Of a DNA stretch of 64,000 nt, positions 12,258-25,328 are shown in pieces (position 1 is the stretch's first letter; each line of letters starts with the position of its first letter). The position numbers and the translations under genes were made by a program. Source of the stretch: Colletes latitarsis (lineage: Eukaryota; Arthropoda; Insecta; Hymenoptera; Colletidae); NCBI RefSeq assembly GCF_051014445.1, contig NW_027488369.1, positions 16,262,001 to 16,326,000 of the forward strand, given 5' to 3'. The notes below the pieces were generated by a model that did not search any database, was not told where the DNA came from, and saw only the letters and a list, made by a program, of their open reading frames with translations.

Positions 12258-15107
12258 GAATGTTTCAGTGTGGTACCACATTACTACGTGATCCAAACCA
12301 GTAAAAACCCAGGATCCGTTCAACAAGTATGTGGAGAATGCGAAAGTATGAGTTTGATGAGTGAAAATCCTCGGCCTAACCTAGACCTAACATGCGTTAT
12401 CCTCAAAAATATTGATCGAAACCAGGTTTAATCGACTGTTTCAGTGTGGTACCACATTACTACGTGATCCAAACCAGTAAAAACCCAGGATCCGTTCAAC
12501 AAGTATGTGGAGAATGCGAAAGTATGAGTCTGATGAGTGAAAATCCTCGGCCTAACCTAGACCTAACATGCGTTGTCCTCTAAAACATTGATGGAAACCA
12601 GATTTAATTGACTGTTTCAGTGTTGCACTTCATTGCTACGTGATCCAAACCAGTAAAAACCCAGGATCCGTTCAACAAGTATGTGAAGAATGCGAAACTA
12701 TGAGTGTGTTGAGTGAAAAACCCCGGCCTAACCTAGACCTAACATGCGTTATCCTCAAAAATATTGATCGAAACCTGGTTTAATCGTCTGTTTCAGTGTG
12801 GTACCACATTACTATGTGATCCAAACCAGAAAAAACCCTGTATCTGTTCAACAAGTATGTGAAGAATGCGAAAGTATGAGTCTGATGAGTGAAAATCCCA
12901 GGGCTAACCTAGACCTAACAAGCGTTATCCTCTAAAATATTTATCAAGACCAGGTTTAATTGACTGTTTCAGCGTGGTACCACATTACTACGTGACACAA
13001 TCCAGAAACAGCCCAGGATCTAGCCATGAAGTATGAGAAATATGCGAAAGCATGATCCTGATGAGGGCAAATCCTAGACCTAACCCAAACCTAATATGCG
13101 TTATCCTCTAAAATATTTATCAAGGTCAGGTTTAATTGAATGTTTCAGTGTGGTACCACATTACTACGTGATCCAAACCAGTAAAAACCCAGGATCCGTT
13201 CAACAAGTATGTGGAGAATGCGAAAGTATGAGTCTGATGAGTGTAAATCCTCGGCCTAACCTATACCTAACATGCGTTATCCTCAAAAATATTGACCGAA
13301 ACCAGGTTTAATCGACTGTTTCAGTGTGGTACCACATTACTACTCGATCCAAACCAGAAAAAAACCCAGGACCTGTTCAACAAGTATTTGAAGTATGCGA
13401 AAGAATGAGTCTGATGAGGGCAAATCCCAGGCCTAAACTAGACCTAACATGCGTTATCCTCAAAAATATTGATCAAAACCTAGTTTAATCGACTGTTTCA
13501 GTGTGGTACCACATTACTATGTGATCCAAACCAGAAAATAACCCAGGATCTGTTCAACGAGTATGTGAAGTGTGCGAAAGAATGAGCATGATGAGGGCAA
13601 ATCCCAGACCTATCCCAGACCTAACATGCGTTATCCTCTAAAATATTTATCAAGACCAGGATTAATTGATTGTTTCAGTGTGGTCCCACATTACTACGTG
13701 ATCCAAACCAGAAAAAACCCAGGATCCGTTCAACAAGTATGTGAAGAATGCGAAAGTATGAGTCTGATGAGTGAAAGTCCCAGGCCTAACCTAGACCTAA
13801 CATGCGTTATCCTCAAAAATATTGATCGAAACCTGGTTTAATCGACTGTTTCAGTGTGGTACCACATTACTACGTGATCCAAACCAGTAAAAACCCAGGA
13901 TCCGTTCAACAAGTATGTGAAGAATGCGAAAGTATGAGTCTGATGAGTGAAAGTCCCAGGCCTAACCTAGACCTAACATGCGTTATCCTCAAAAATATTG
14001 ATCGAAACCTGGTTTAATCGACTGTTTCAGTGTGGTACCACATTACTACGTGATCCAAACCAGTAAAAACCCAGGATCCGTTCAACAAGTATGTGGAGAA
14101 TGCGAAAGTATGAGTTTGATGAGTGAAAATCCTCGGCCTAACCTAGACCTAACATGCGTTATCCTCAAAAACATTGATCGAAACCAGGTTTAATCGACTG
14201 TTTCAGTGTGGTACCACATTACTACGTGATCCAAACCAGTAAAAACCCAGGATCCGTTCAACAAGTATGTGGAGAATGCGAAAGTATGAGTCTGATGAGT
14301 GAAAATCCTCGGCCTAACCTAGACCTAACATGCGTTGTCCTCTAAAATATTGATGGAAACCAGGTTTAATTGACTGTTTCAGTGTTGCACTTCACTAGTA
14401 CGTGATCCAAACCAGTAAAAACCCAGGATCCGTTCAACAAGTATGTGAAGAATGCGAAACTATGAGTGTGATGAGTGAAAAACCCCGGCCTAACCTAGAC
14501 CTAACATGCGTTATCCTCAAAAATATTGATCGAAACCTGGTTTAATCGTCTGTTTCAGTGTGGTACCACATTACTATGTGATCCAAACCAGAAGAAACCC
14601 TGTATCTGTTCAACAAGTATGTGAAGAATGCGAAAGTATGAGTCTGATGAGTGAAAATCCCAGGGCTAAACTAGACCTAACAAGCGTTATCCTCTAAAAT
14701 ATTTATCAAGACCAGGTTTAATTGACTGTTTCAGCGTGGTACCACATTACTACGTGACACAATCCAGAAACAGCCCAGGATCTAGCCATGAAGTATGAGA
14801 AATATGCGAAAGTATGAGCCTGATGAGGGCAAATCCTAGACCTAACCCAAACCTAACATGCGTTATCCTCTAAAATATTTATCAAGGTCAGGTTTAATTG
14901 AATGTTTCAGTGTGGTACCACATTACTACGTGATCCAAACCAGTAAAAACCCAGGATCCGTTCAACAAGTATGTGGAGAATGCGAAAGTATGAGTCTGAT
15001 GAGTGAAAATCATCGGCCTAACCTATACCTAACATGCGTTATCCTCAAAAATATTGACCGAAACCAGGTTTAATCGACTGTTTCAGTGTGGTACCACATT
15101 ACTACGT
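12258..15107 (+). repeat. Higher-order repeat, 1762-bp period (10 monomers)
   Basis: 12258-13345 recurs at 14020-15107 with an offset of 1762 bp. Shared marker variants are GTATGAGTTTGATGAG, GTGTTGCACTTCA and ACCCTGTATCTG. A few point differences separate the two copies. Confidence 0.8.
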
Positions 15108-15259
15108 GATCCAAACCTGAAAAAAACCCAGGATCAGTTCAACGAGTATGTCAAAAACGCGAAAGTATGAGCCTGATGAGGGCGAATCCCAGACCTATCC
15201 CAGACCTAACTTGCGTTATCCTCTAAAATATTGATCGAAACCAGGTTTAATGGACTGTT

Positions 15260-18086
15260 TCAGTGTGGTCCCACATTACTACGTGATCCAAACCAGAAAA
15301 AACCCAGGATCCGTTCAACAAGTATGTGAAGAATACGAAAGTATGTGTCTGATGAGTGAAAATCCCAGGCCTAACCTAGACCTAACATGCGTTATCCTCA
15401 TAAATATTGATCGAAACCTGGTTTAATCGACTGTTTCAGTGTGGCACCACATTACTACGTGATCCAAACCAGTAAAAACCCAGGATCCGTTCAACAAGTA
15501 CGTGAAGAATGCGAAAGTATGAGTGTGATGAGTGAAAATCCCAGGGCTAACCTAGACCTAACAAGCGTTACCCTCTAAAATATTTATCAAGACCAGGTTT
15601 AATTGACTGTTTCAGTGTGGTCCCACATTACTACGTGATGCAATCCAGAAAAAGCCCAGGATCTAGCCATCAAGTATGAGAAATATGCGAAAGAATGAGC
15701 CTGATGAGAGCAAATCCCAGACCTAACCTAGACCTAACATGAATTATTCTCTAAAATATTGATCGATACCAGGTTTAATCGACTGTTTCAGTGTGGTACC
15801 ACTTTACTACGTGATCCAAACCAGTAAAAATCCAGGATCCGTTCAACAAGTATGTGGAGAATGCGAAAGTATGAGTCTGATGAGTGAAAATCCTCGGCCT
15901 AACCTAGACCTAACATGCGTTGTCCTCTAAAATATTGATGGAAGCAGGTTTAATTGACTGTTTCAGTGTGGTCCCACATTACTACGTGATCCAAACCAGT
16001 AAAAACCCAGGATCCGTTCAACAAGTACGTGAAGAATGCGAAAGTATGAGTGTGATGAGCGAAAATCCCAGGGCTAACCTAGACCTAACAAGCGTTACCC
16101 TCTAAAATATTTATCAAGACCAGGTTTAATTGACTGTTTCAGCGTGGTACCACATTACTACGTGACACAACCCAGAAACAGCCCAGGATCTAGCCATGAA
16201 GTATGAGAAATATGCGAAAGTATGAGCCTGATGAGGGTAAATCCTAGACCTAACCCAAACCTAACATGCGTTATCCTCTAAAATATTTATCAAGACCAGG
16301 CTTAATTGAATGTTTCAGTGTGGTACCACATTACTACGTGATACAATCCAGAAACAGCCCAGGATCCGTTCAAGAAGTATGTGAAGAATACGAAAGTATG
16401 TGTCTGATGAGTGAAAATCCCAGGACTAACCTAGACCTAACATGCGTTATCCTCATAAATATTGATGGAAACCAGATTTAATTGACTGTTGCAGTGTTGT
16501 ACTTCATTACTACGTGATGCAATCCAGGAAAAGCCCAGGATCTAGCCATCAAGTATGAGAAATATGCGAAAGAATGAGCCTGATGAGAGCAAATCCCAGA
16601 CCTAACCTAGACCTAACATGAATTATTCTCTTAAATATTGATCGAAACCTGGTTTAATCGACTGTTTCAGTGTGGTACCACATTACTACCGGACCCAAAC
16701 CAGAAAAAACCCAGGATCTGTTCAACAAGTATGTGAAGAATGCGAAAGTATGAGTCTGATGGGGGCGAATCCCAGACCTATCCCAGACCTAACTTGCGTT
16801 ATCCTCTAAAATATTGATCGAAACGAGGTTTAATGGACTGTTTCAGTGTGGCACCACATTACTACGTGATCCAAACCAGAAAAAACCCAGGATCAGTTCA
16901 ACAAGTATGTGAAAAACGCGAAAGTATGAGCCTGATGGGGGCGAATCCCAGACCTATCCCAGACCTAACTTGCGTTATCCTCTAAAATATTGATCGAAAC
17001 GAGGTTTAATGGACTGTTTCAGTGTGGCACCACATTACTACGTGATCCAAACCAGAAAAAACCCAGGATCAGTTCAACAAGTATGTGAAGAATGCGATAG
17101 TATGAGTCTGATGAGTGAAAATCCCAGGGCTAACCTAGACCTAACATGCGTTATCCTCTAAAATATTGATCGAAACCAGGTTTAATCGACTGCTTCAGTG
17201 TGGTATCACACTACTACGTGACCCAAAACAGAAAAAACCCATGATCTGTTCAACAAGTATGTGAAAAACGCGAAAGTATGAGCCTGATGAGGGCAAGTCC
17301 TAGACCTAACCCAGACCTAACATGCGTTATCCTCTAAAATATTTACCAAGACCAGGTTTAATTTATTGTTTCAGTGTGGTCCCACATTACTACGTGATCC
17401 AAACCAGAAAAAACCCAGGATCCGTTCAACAAGTATGTGAAGAATACGAAAGTATGTGTCTGATGAGTGAAAATCCCAGGCCTAACCTAGACCTAACATG
17501 CGTTATCCTCATAAATATTGATCGAAACCTGGTTTAATCGACTGTTTCAGTGTGGCACCACATTACTACGTGATCCAAACCAGTAAAAACCCAGGATCCG
17601 TTCAACAAGTACGTGAAGAATGCGAAAGTATGAGTGTGATGAGTGAAAATCCCAGGGCTAACCTAGACCTAACAAGCGTTACCCTCTAAAATATTTATCA
17701 AGACCAGGTTTAATTGACTGTTTCAGTGTGGACCCACATTACTACGTGATGCAATCCAGAAAAAGCCCAGGATCTAGCCATCAAGTATGGGAAATATGCG
17801 AAAGAATGAGCCTGATGAGAGCAAATCCCAGACCTAACCTAGACCTAACATGAATTATTCTCTAAAATATTGATCGATACCAGGTTTAATCGACTGTTTC
17901 ATTGTGGTACCACATTACTACGTGATCCAAACCAGTAAAAACCCAGGATCCGTTCAACAAGTATGTGGAGAATGCGAAAGTATGTGTCTGATGAGTGAAA
18001 ATCCTCGGCCTAACCTAGACCTAACATGCGTTGTCCTCTAAAATATTGATGGAGGCAGGTTTAATTGACTGTTTCAGTGTTGCACT
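15260..18086 (+). repeat. Higher-order repeat, 2111-bp period (12 monomers)
   Basis: 15260-15975 recurs at 17371-18086 with an offset of 2111 bp. Shared markers are GAATACGAAAGTATGTGTC, TCCTCATAAATATTG and GATCGATACCAGG. The copies diverge abruptly just after the GGAAGCAGG/GGAGGCAGG variant. Confidence 0.75.
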
Positions 18087-21000
18087 TCATTACTACCTGA
18101 TCCAAACCAGTAAAAACCCAGGATCAGTTCAACAAGTATGTGAAGAATGCGATAGTATGAGTCTGATGAGTGAAAATCCCAGGGCTATCCTAGACCTAAC
18201 ATGCGTTATCCTCTAAAATATTGATCGAAACCAGGTTTAATCGACTGCTTCAGTGTGGTATCACACTACTACGTGACCCAAAACAGAAAAAACCCATGAT
18301 CTGTTCAACAAGTATGTGAAAAACGCGAAAGTATGAGCCTGATGAGGGCAAGTCCTAGACCTAACCCAGACCTAACATGCGTTATCCTCTAAAATATTTA
18401 CCAAGACCAGGTTTAATTTATTGTTTCAGTGAGGTCCCACATTACTACGTGATCCAAACCAGAAAAAACCCAGGATCCGTTCAACAAGTATGTGAAGAAT
18501 GCGAATGTATGAGCCTGATGAGTGAAAATCCCAGGCCTACCCTAGACCAAACTTGCGTTGTCCTCTAAAATATTGATCGAAACCAGGTTTAATTGACTGT
18601 TTCAGCGTGGTACCACATTACAACGTGACACAACCCAGAAACAGCCCAGGATCTAGCAATCAAGTATGAGAAATATGCGAAAGAATGGGCCAGATGAGAG
18701 CAAATCCTAGGACTAACCTAGACCTAACATGCGTTATCCTCATAAATATTGATGGAAACCAGTTTTAATTGACTGTTGCAGTGTCGTACTTCATTACTAC
18801 GTGATGCAATCCAGGAAAAGCCCAGGATCTAGCCATCAAGTATGAGAAATATGCGAAAGAATGGGCCAGATGAGAGCAAATCCCAGACCTAACCTAGACC
18901 TAACGTGAATTATTCTCTTAAATATTGATCGAAACCTGGTTTAATCGACTGTTTCAGTGTGGCACCACATTACTACGTGATCCAAACCAGAAATAACCCA
19001 GGATCCGTTCAACAAGTATGTGAAGAATGCGAAAGTATGAGTCTGATGAGTGAAAATCCCAGGCCTAACATAGACCTAACATGCGTTATCTTCTAAAATA
19101 TTGATCCAAACCAGGTTTAATGGACTGTTTCCGCGTGGTACCACAATACTACGTGATCCAAACCAGAAAAAACCCAGGATCTGTTCAACAAGTATGTGTA
19201 AAACGCGAAAGTATGAGCCTGATGAGGGAAAATCCCGGACATATCCCAGACCTAACTTGCGTTGTCCTCTAAGATATTGATCGAAACCAGGTTTAATCGA
19301 CTGTTTTAGTCTGGCACCACACTACTACGTGATCCAATCCAGAAATAACCCAGGGTCCGTTCAACAAGTATGTGAAGATTGCGAAAGTATGAGTCTGATG
19401 AGTGAAAATCCCAGACCTAACCTAGACCTAACATGCGTTATCCTCTAAAATATTGATCCAAACCAGGTATAATGGACTGTTTCAGTGTGGTACCACAATA
19501 CTACGTGATCCAAACCAGAAAAAACCAAGGATCTGTTCAACAAGTTTCTGAAAAACGCGACAGTATGAGCCTGATGAGGGCAAATCCAAGACCTATCCCA
19601 GACCTAACTTGCGTTGTCCTCTAAGATATTGATGGAAACCAGGTTTAATTGAATGTTTCAGTGTGGTACCACATTACTACGTGATGCAATCTAGAAAAAG
19701 CCCAGGATCTAGCCATCAAGTTTGAGAAATATGCGAAAGAATGAGCCTGATGAGGGCAAATCCTAGGCCTAACCCAGACCTAACTTGCGTTATCCTCTAA
19801 AATATTGATCGAAACCAGGTTTAATTGACTGTTTCAGTGTGGTACCACATTACTACGTGATCCAATCCAGAAATAGCCCAGGATCTAGCCATGAAGTATG
19901 AGAAATATGCGAAAGAATGAGCCTGATGAGAGCAAATCCCAGACCTAACCTAGACCTAACATGCGTTATCCTCTAAAATATTGAGCGAAACCAGGTTTAA
20001 TGGACTGTTTCAGTGTGGTACCACACTACTTCGTGATCCAAACCAGAAAAAACCCAGGATCTGTTCATCAAGTATGTGAAAAACGCTAAACTGTGTGCCT
20101 GATGAGGGCAAATCTTAGACCTAACCCAGACCTAAGATGCGTTAAACTCTAAAATATTTATCCAGACCAGGTTTAATTGAATGTTTCAGTGTGGTACCAC
20201 GTTACTACGTGATCCAAACTAGAAAAAACCCAGGATCCGTTCAACAAGTATGTGAAGAATGCGATAGTATGAGTCTGATGAGTGAAAATCCCAGGCCTAA
20301 CCTAGACCTAACATGCGTTATCCTCTAAAATATTGATCGAAACCTGGTTTAATCGACTGTTTCAGTGTGGTACCACATTACTACGTGATCCAAACCAGAA
20401 AAAACCCAGGATCCGTTCAACAAGTATGTGAAGAATGCGAAGGTATGAGTCTGATGAGGTCAAATCCCAGACCATTCCCAGACTTAACTTGCGTTATCCT
20501 CTAAAATATTGATCGAAACCAGGTTTAACCGACTGTTTCAGTGTGGTACCACATTACTACGTGATCCAAACCAGAAAAAACCCAGGACCTAGCCATCAAG
20601 TATGAGAAATATGCGAAAGAATGAGCCTGATGGGAGCAAATCCCAGACCTAACCTAGACCTTACATGAATTATTCTCTAAAATATTGATCGGAACCAGGT
20701 TTAATCGACTGTTTCAATGTGGTACCACATTACTATGTGATCCATTCCAGAAAATAACCCAGGATCTGTTCAACGAGTATGTGAAGTGTGCGAAAGTATG
20801 AGTCTGATGAGGTCAAATCCCAGACCATTCCCAGACTTAACTTGCGTTATCCTCCAAAATATTGATCCTTACCAGGTTTAATCGACTGTTTCAGTGTGGT
20901 ACCACATTACTACGTGATCCAAACCAGGAAAAACCCAGGATCTAGCCATCAAGTATGAGAAATATGCGAAAGAATGAGCCTGATGAGAGCAAATCCCAGA

Positions 21001-22236
21001 CCCAACCAAGACCTTACATGCGTTATCCTCTAAAATATTGAGCGAAACCAGGTTTAATGGACTGTTTCAGTGTGGTACCACACTACTTCGTGATCCAAAC
21101 CAGAAAAAACCCAGGATCTGTTCAACAAGTATGTGAAAAACGCTAAACTGTGAGCCTGATGAGGGCAAATCTTAGACCTAACCCAGACCTAAGATGCGTT
21201 ATCCTATAAAATATTTATCCAGACCAGGTTTCATTGAATGTTTCAGAGTGGTACCACTTTACTACGTGATCCAATCCAGATATAGCCCAGGATCTAGCCA
21301 TGAAGTATGAGAAATATGCGAAAGTAAGAGCCTGATGAGGGCAAATCCTAGACCTAACCCGGACCTAACATGCATCATCCTCTAAAATATTTATCAAGAC
21401 CAGGTTTAATTGATTGTTTCAGTGTGGTCCCACATTACTACGTGATCCAAACCAGAAATAACCCAGGATCCGTTCAACAAGTAAGTGAAGAATGCGAAGG
21501 TATGAGTCTGATGAGTGAAAATCCCAGGCCTAACCTAGACCTAACATGCGTTATCCTCTAAAATATTGAGCGAAACCAGGTTTAATGGACTGTTTCAGCG
21601 TGGTACCACACTACTACGTGATCCAATCCAGAAAAAACCCAGGATCTGTTCAACAAGTATGTGAAAAACCCGAAAGTATGAGCCTGATGAGGGCAAATCT
21701 TAGACCTAACCCAGACCTAAGATGCGTTATCCTATAAAATATTTATCCAGACCAGGTTTCATTGAATGTTTCAGAGTGGTACCACTTTACTACGTGATCC
21801 AATCCAGATATAGCCCAGGATCTAGCCATGAAGTATGAGAAATATGCGAAAGTAAGAGCCTGATGAGGGCAAATCCTAGACCTAACCCGGACCTAACATG
21901 CGTTATCCTCTAAAATATTTATCAAGACCAGGTTTAATCGACTGTTTCAGTGTGGTACCACATTACTACGTGATCCAAACTAGAAAAAACCCAGGATCCG
22001 TTCAACAAGTATGTGAGGAATGCGAAAGTATGAGTCTGATCAGTGAAAATCTCAGGCCTTACCTAGACCTAACTTGCGTTGTCCTCTAAAATATTGATGG
22101 AAACCAGGTTTCATTGGCTGTTTCAGTGTGGTACTACATTACTATGTGATCCAAACCAGAAAATAACCCAGGATCTGTTCAAGGAGTATGTGAAGTGTGC
22201 GAAAGTACGAGTCTCATGAGGTCAAATCCCAGACTT

Positions 22237-22247
22237 ATCCCAGACCT

Positions 22248-22250
<3 letters not shown>
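22237..22250 (+). repeat. Target-site duplication, left side of copy A
   Basis: ATCCCAGACCTAAC directly precedes the poly(T) of copy A and is repeated at 25272-25285 after its 5' end. A 14-bp duplication is also the length known for R1 insertions in 28S rDNA. Confidence 0.9.

Positions 22251-22301
<51 letters not shown>
22251..22301 (-). other. Poly(A) tail of copy A (51 T on the plus strand)
   Basis: An uninterrupted run of 51 T, the longest tail in the window (42 in B, 29 in D, 21 in C). It abuts the target at CTAAC|TT. Long pure tails usually mean young insertions, but homopolymer length is also error-prone in sequencing. Confidence 0.9.
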
Positions 22302-22302
<1 letters not shown>

Positions 22303-22788
22303 TCGTGGGGAAAATCTTCGAAAGACTCCCTCCCACCTCCTTGGGGAGAGGTGGGAGGGGTGTGTGGGATTCCCCGCGCCCGTTCAACGACAGGCGCGGG
22401 ACCTACCCACTAAAAACCCCACGGTGACCCTTCGGCACGCTTTGGGAGGATACCGGGAATCGCCCGAAGCATTCTTCCGGTATCCTCCCCGTGCCCGCGC
22501 TTTCGCGCCCATCCCCCGGGGGGACAATCGGTCCCCCCAGTAGACACACTGCCTCATAGCGGCGGGACGGGGCCGCGTTTAGTGGCGGCTGCGAGCCCCA
22601 ACTCGCAACCGCCCGCGACCCCGTTTCCACCCCTCGGCGGCCGGGCGTTCATGGCCGCACCAGACCGCCGAGGGTGCCTCCCCTTGCGTCGGACCGGTAG
22701 GGGGAGGCACTCCTACCCCCGTAACCGGTCCGACCCGGCGCCGCCTGGCGGGAGGAGGGTCCCCTCAGGACCCCCCTCCCAGCCTAGG
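22302..22788 (-). other. 3'UTR of copy A, with an internal deletion
   Basis: Homologous to 49032-49547 of copy C. Compared with B, C and D it lacks about 31 bases between two GGGGCC-type repeats near 22576. That removes one side of the ATAGCGGCGGGA/TCCCGCCGCTAT hairpin present in the other copies. No open frame in this stretch is conserved among the copies. Confidence 0.85.
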
Positions 22789-22887
22789 TCATCCGCCACG
22801 CCGAGGCGGCCGCCCGCGACGCCTCGCGACCGGGCGACGACCTCGGGCCACCGCACGAGCGCGAGCTTCAGCGCGCCCCCTCCCCGC

Positions 22888-22927
22888 GGCCTCCTTCTGC
22901 AACATTACGTTCTCGCAGAAGGAGGCC
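22888..22927. repeat. 13-bp inverted repeat in ORF2 of copy A
   Basis: Arms at 22888-22900 (GGCCTCCTTCTGC) and 22915-22927 are perfect complements with a 14-nt loop. The same hairpin is at 48893-48932 in copy C, so it is a property of the family. Confidence 0.9.
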
Positions 22928-24213
22928 ACGGCCCTCCACTTCTCCTCGCTGCCGAGCATGGCGCGCACCACGCCCGGCAGCGAGACATCCCGCCCGACGA
23001 CGCCGACCAGGACACGGCGCTCCCCCTCCCACGCGGGGCATACCTCCAGGGTATGATCCGCCGTGTCCTGCTCAGCGTCGCAGTGGCAGCAACGCGCCGT
23101 CGGCTCCTTCCCTATCCGGCACAGGTATCTTCCGAAGCTGCCATGCCCGGAAAACACCTGTGCCAGCCGGTAGGTGAGGCTGCCATGGCCTCTGTCCAGC
23201 CACTCCTTCAGGAGTGGCCGAACAGCCCCGACAGTCCGGTGCCCCGCGGTTGGCAGAGCCAGCCGCTCCTGCCACGCGAGCAACACGGATTGCCGGGCCT
23301 GGCGCTTCAAATCGCCCCAAGCAGGTTCCTGCCCGCCCGGGACCGCCCCCACCCCCGCGCGACGGTCGACGCGGTGCCGGTACATCACCGCGTGCGACCG
23401 CGCGAGCAGGTCCATGGGCGGCATCCCCGCTAGAACCGTCGCCGCCTCATGTGACATGGTCCGATACCCGCGGACGACCCTGAGCGCCATGCGCCTCTGC
23501 ACCCGACGCAGCATAGTCATGCTGCGGCGGGAGGCAGCCAGGTCGTCCGCCCAGACGGGGGCCCCGTATAGGGCCACCGACTGGACCATTGCCACATAGA
23601 GGCGACGAACTCGGCCCGCCGGGCCCCCCAGGTTGGGCAGGATCCGGCCCAGAGCCGCAACCATCCTTTCCAACCGGGGGACCAGGCAGCGGAAATGCTT
23701 CTCGAAACGCCAGTGGCTATCGAGGATCAGCCCCAGATACCTGATCTGGGGCTTCACCTCGATGTCAGCCCCACCCACCCGAATCAGAGGGGGTGGCGGA
23801 TCCTGCCGAGGTGAATGAAACGCAATCACCTCGGTCTTATGGACCGCCACCGTCATCCCCATCCCCCTGATCCGGTCGACGACGCGTTGCGACCCCTCCT
23901 CCGCGCGACGCATGGCCCTCCCCCAGTGCGCCCCGACGGCCAGCACCAGTGTGTCATCCGCATAACACACCGTGCTGACGCCGTCGGGGAGGCCGGCCCG
24001 CAACACCGAGTCGTACGCGATGTTCCACAGGAGTGGCCCGAGGACCGACCCCTGCGGAACACCGCAGTACACCTCCCTCCGCATATCACCATCCCGGCCC
24101 GGATACTCGATCCACCTGCCGCGGAGATAATCCCCGACGACCGCCCTGAGACAAGGGGGGACTCGATGATATTCGAGCCCTCTCCTTATCTCTTCCCAGG
24201 GGAGGGTGTTAAA

Positions 24214-24247
24214 GGCATTGGCAATATCCAAGGATATTGCCAATGCC
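24214..24247. repeat. 34-bp palindrome over RT motif A (copy A)
   Basis: Arms of 16 bp (24214-24229 and 24232-24247; GGCATTGGCAATATCC and its exact complement) are separated by 2 nt. It encodes the catalytic motif A region. The same palindrome is intact in copy C at 47574-47607. Confidence 0.95.
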
Positions 24248-25271
24248 ACCCCTCCCCGGGAGACGGCCGCCTCCGAGAGGGCCCTCACACGACCTATCGC
24301 GTCGATAGTCGATCGGCCCCCCCGGAAACCGAACTGGCAGTCGGCCAGACCGGGATCACCCCGCGACAGGTGCCCGACGAGGCGGGCAGCAATCACACGC
24401 TCGAAGAGCTTGCCCACCTCGTCGAGGAGACAAATGGGCCGGTATGCGGAGGGAGACTCCGCGGGCCGACCCTCCTTCCGGAGGAGGACCATCCTCGCCA
24501 CCTTCCAACTGGGGGGGAATCGCCCGTCCCTCAGGCAGCGGTCGAACAACCGCCTGAGGTCGGCCCCAAGGACGCCCTGGGTCAAGACCCAAACCCGGCC
24601 GGGCACACCATCCGGACCCGGGGCCGTGTTACGAACCCCGAGCCGTCTGATGGCCGCTGCCAGCTCCTCCTGCGTGACCCCCAGCTCGGCCGTCCACTCC
24701 ACTGGGACAGCCGCCGCCGCCGGAGGACGCGGTCCCCTCTCCCCAATTGGGAAGAGTGTATTGACCACGTCCTCCAGCAGCCGGGGGTCAAGACCCTCGG
24801 TGACGGGGGGCGCCCACGGGCGGAGCTTATTCAGCACCACCTTATATGGGCGCCCCCATGGATCGTCATCAAGGGTCTGGAGGAGCTCCTTCCATGCCTG
24901 GGTCTTGGCCCGTTTGATGGCGACCTGCAGAGCAACCCGCGCCACGCGGTATGCTCCATACAGGTCATCAGCTGCCCTCGCTCGCGCCACGCCGTCGCCT
25001 GTACGTTGACGACGGCGCGCGCGGGTGTACTGGCGTCGGGCGCGGACAGTCGCGACTCGCAACTCCGCGATCGCGTCCGACCACCAGTACACCGCCCGGC
25101 GAGGAGAAGCCCGCCCGACCCGAGGCATCGCCGCGTCGCAAATACCCGCGACCAATGCTCCGAGCCGGGCGACCTCCTCCTCTATGCTCGGCAACTCGGC
25201 CGCTCCCTGCGGCCAAGTTGCAGCGAGGGCAGCTGCCATCAGGGCGTCCTTGTCCAGGCGCCGAAGCGCCC

Positions 25272-25282
25272 ATCCCAGACCT

Positions 25283-25285
<3 letters not shown>
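25272..25285 (+). repeat. Target-site duplication shared by copies A and B
   Basis: ATCCCAGACCTAAC lies between the 5' end of copy A and the poly(T) of copy B. It acts as the right duplication of A and the left duplication of B. Confidence 0.9.

Positions 25286-25328
<43 letters not shown>

Larger units (their letters stand above)
1..22250 (+). repeat. Satellite array, block 1 (about 176-bp monomer)
   Basis: About 126 head-to-tail monomers, all in the same orientation. The period is 176 bp, read from the recurrence of the ATGCGTTATCCTC segment. Monomers share a frame (GTTTAATTGACTGTTTCAGT, then GTGGTACCAC, then ACTACGTGATCC) but differ in a variable part. Type S1 has GTTCAACAAGTATGTGAAGA, S2 has TAGCCATGAAGTATGAGAAA, S3 has GGTCAACATGCATGTTAAAA with CCAAAGCAG, and S4 has GTTCAACGAGTATGTGAAGT with TATGTGATCC. 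S3 is common from about 0.8 to 10.6 kb and not seen from about 12 to 22 kb. The recurring reading frames of 60-90 codons are the monomer read in one frame. Since 176 is not a multiple of 3 the frame cannot continue, and I see no gene in this block. Composition is visibly A+T-rich compared with the inserted elements. Confidence 0.97.
22251..25271 (-). mobile_element. R1-clade non-LTR retrotransposon, copy A (5'-truncated)
   Basis: A GC-rich insertion in the A+T-rich satellite. It starts on the plus strand with 51 T (the poly(A) tail of a minus-strand element) and is flanked by a 14-bp target duplication. It holds the 3'UTR and ORF2 from about residue 229 to the stop, so ORF1 and the endonuclease domain are missing. 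One base of microhomology (A at 25272) is shared between the truncated 5' end and the target. 5' truncation is typical of incomplete target-primed reverse transcription. Its right-hand target duplication is also the left flank of copy B. The long tail and open frame suggest a recent insertion. Confidence 0.95.
22789..25271 (-). pseudogene. ORF2, copy A: RT and C-terminal finger, endonuclease missing
   Basis: An uninterrupted frame of about 827 codons, equivalent to residues 229-1055 of the full ORF2. Reverse transcriptase motifs are in order: NTAPGPDGVPG, then ADCQFGFRGGRST, then the catalytic aspartate in SLDIANAFNTLPW, then GVPQGSVLGPLLW, then CYADDTLVL (YADD at 23953-23964), then IRYLGLILDSHWRF. 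Near the end is a finger of the form CX2CX8HX4C (in RCCHCDAEQDTADHTLEVC), typical of R1-clade ORF2. The protein would prime cDNA synthesis at a nicked target. Without an endonuclease or a start codon of its own, this copy is probably not autonomous. Against copy C it differs at roughly ten residues and keeps the family consensus at NAFNT and YLGL where copy C does not. Open frame also runs upstream through the junction into copy B, which I regard as chance. Confidence 0.93.

Noticed and set aside
1..22250. Dozens of similar 60-90-codon reading frames (for example MRYPLKYLSRPGLIDCFSVV)
   Set aside because: They are the satellite monomer read in one frame. 176 is not divisible by 3, frames end at the same monomer position, and neighbouring monomers carry stops and shifts in the same place.
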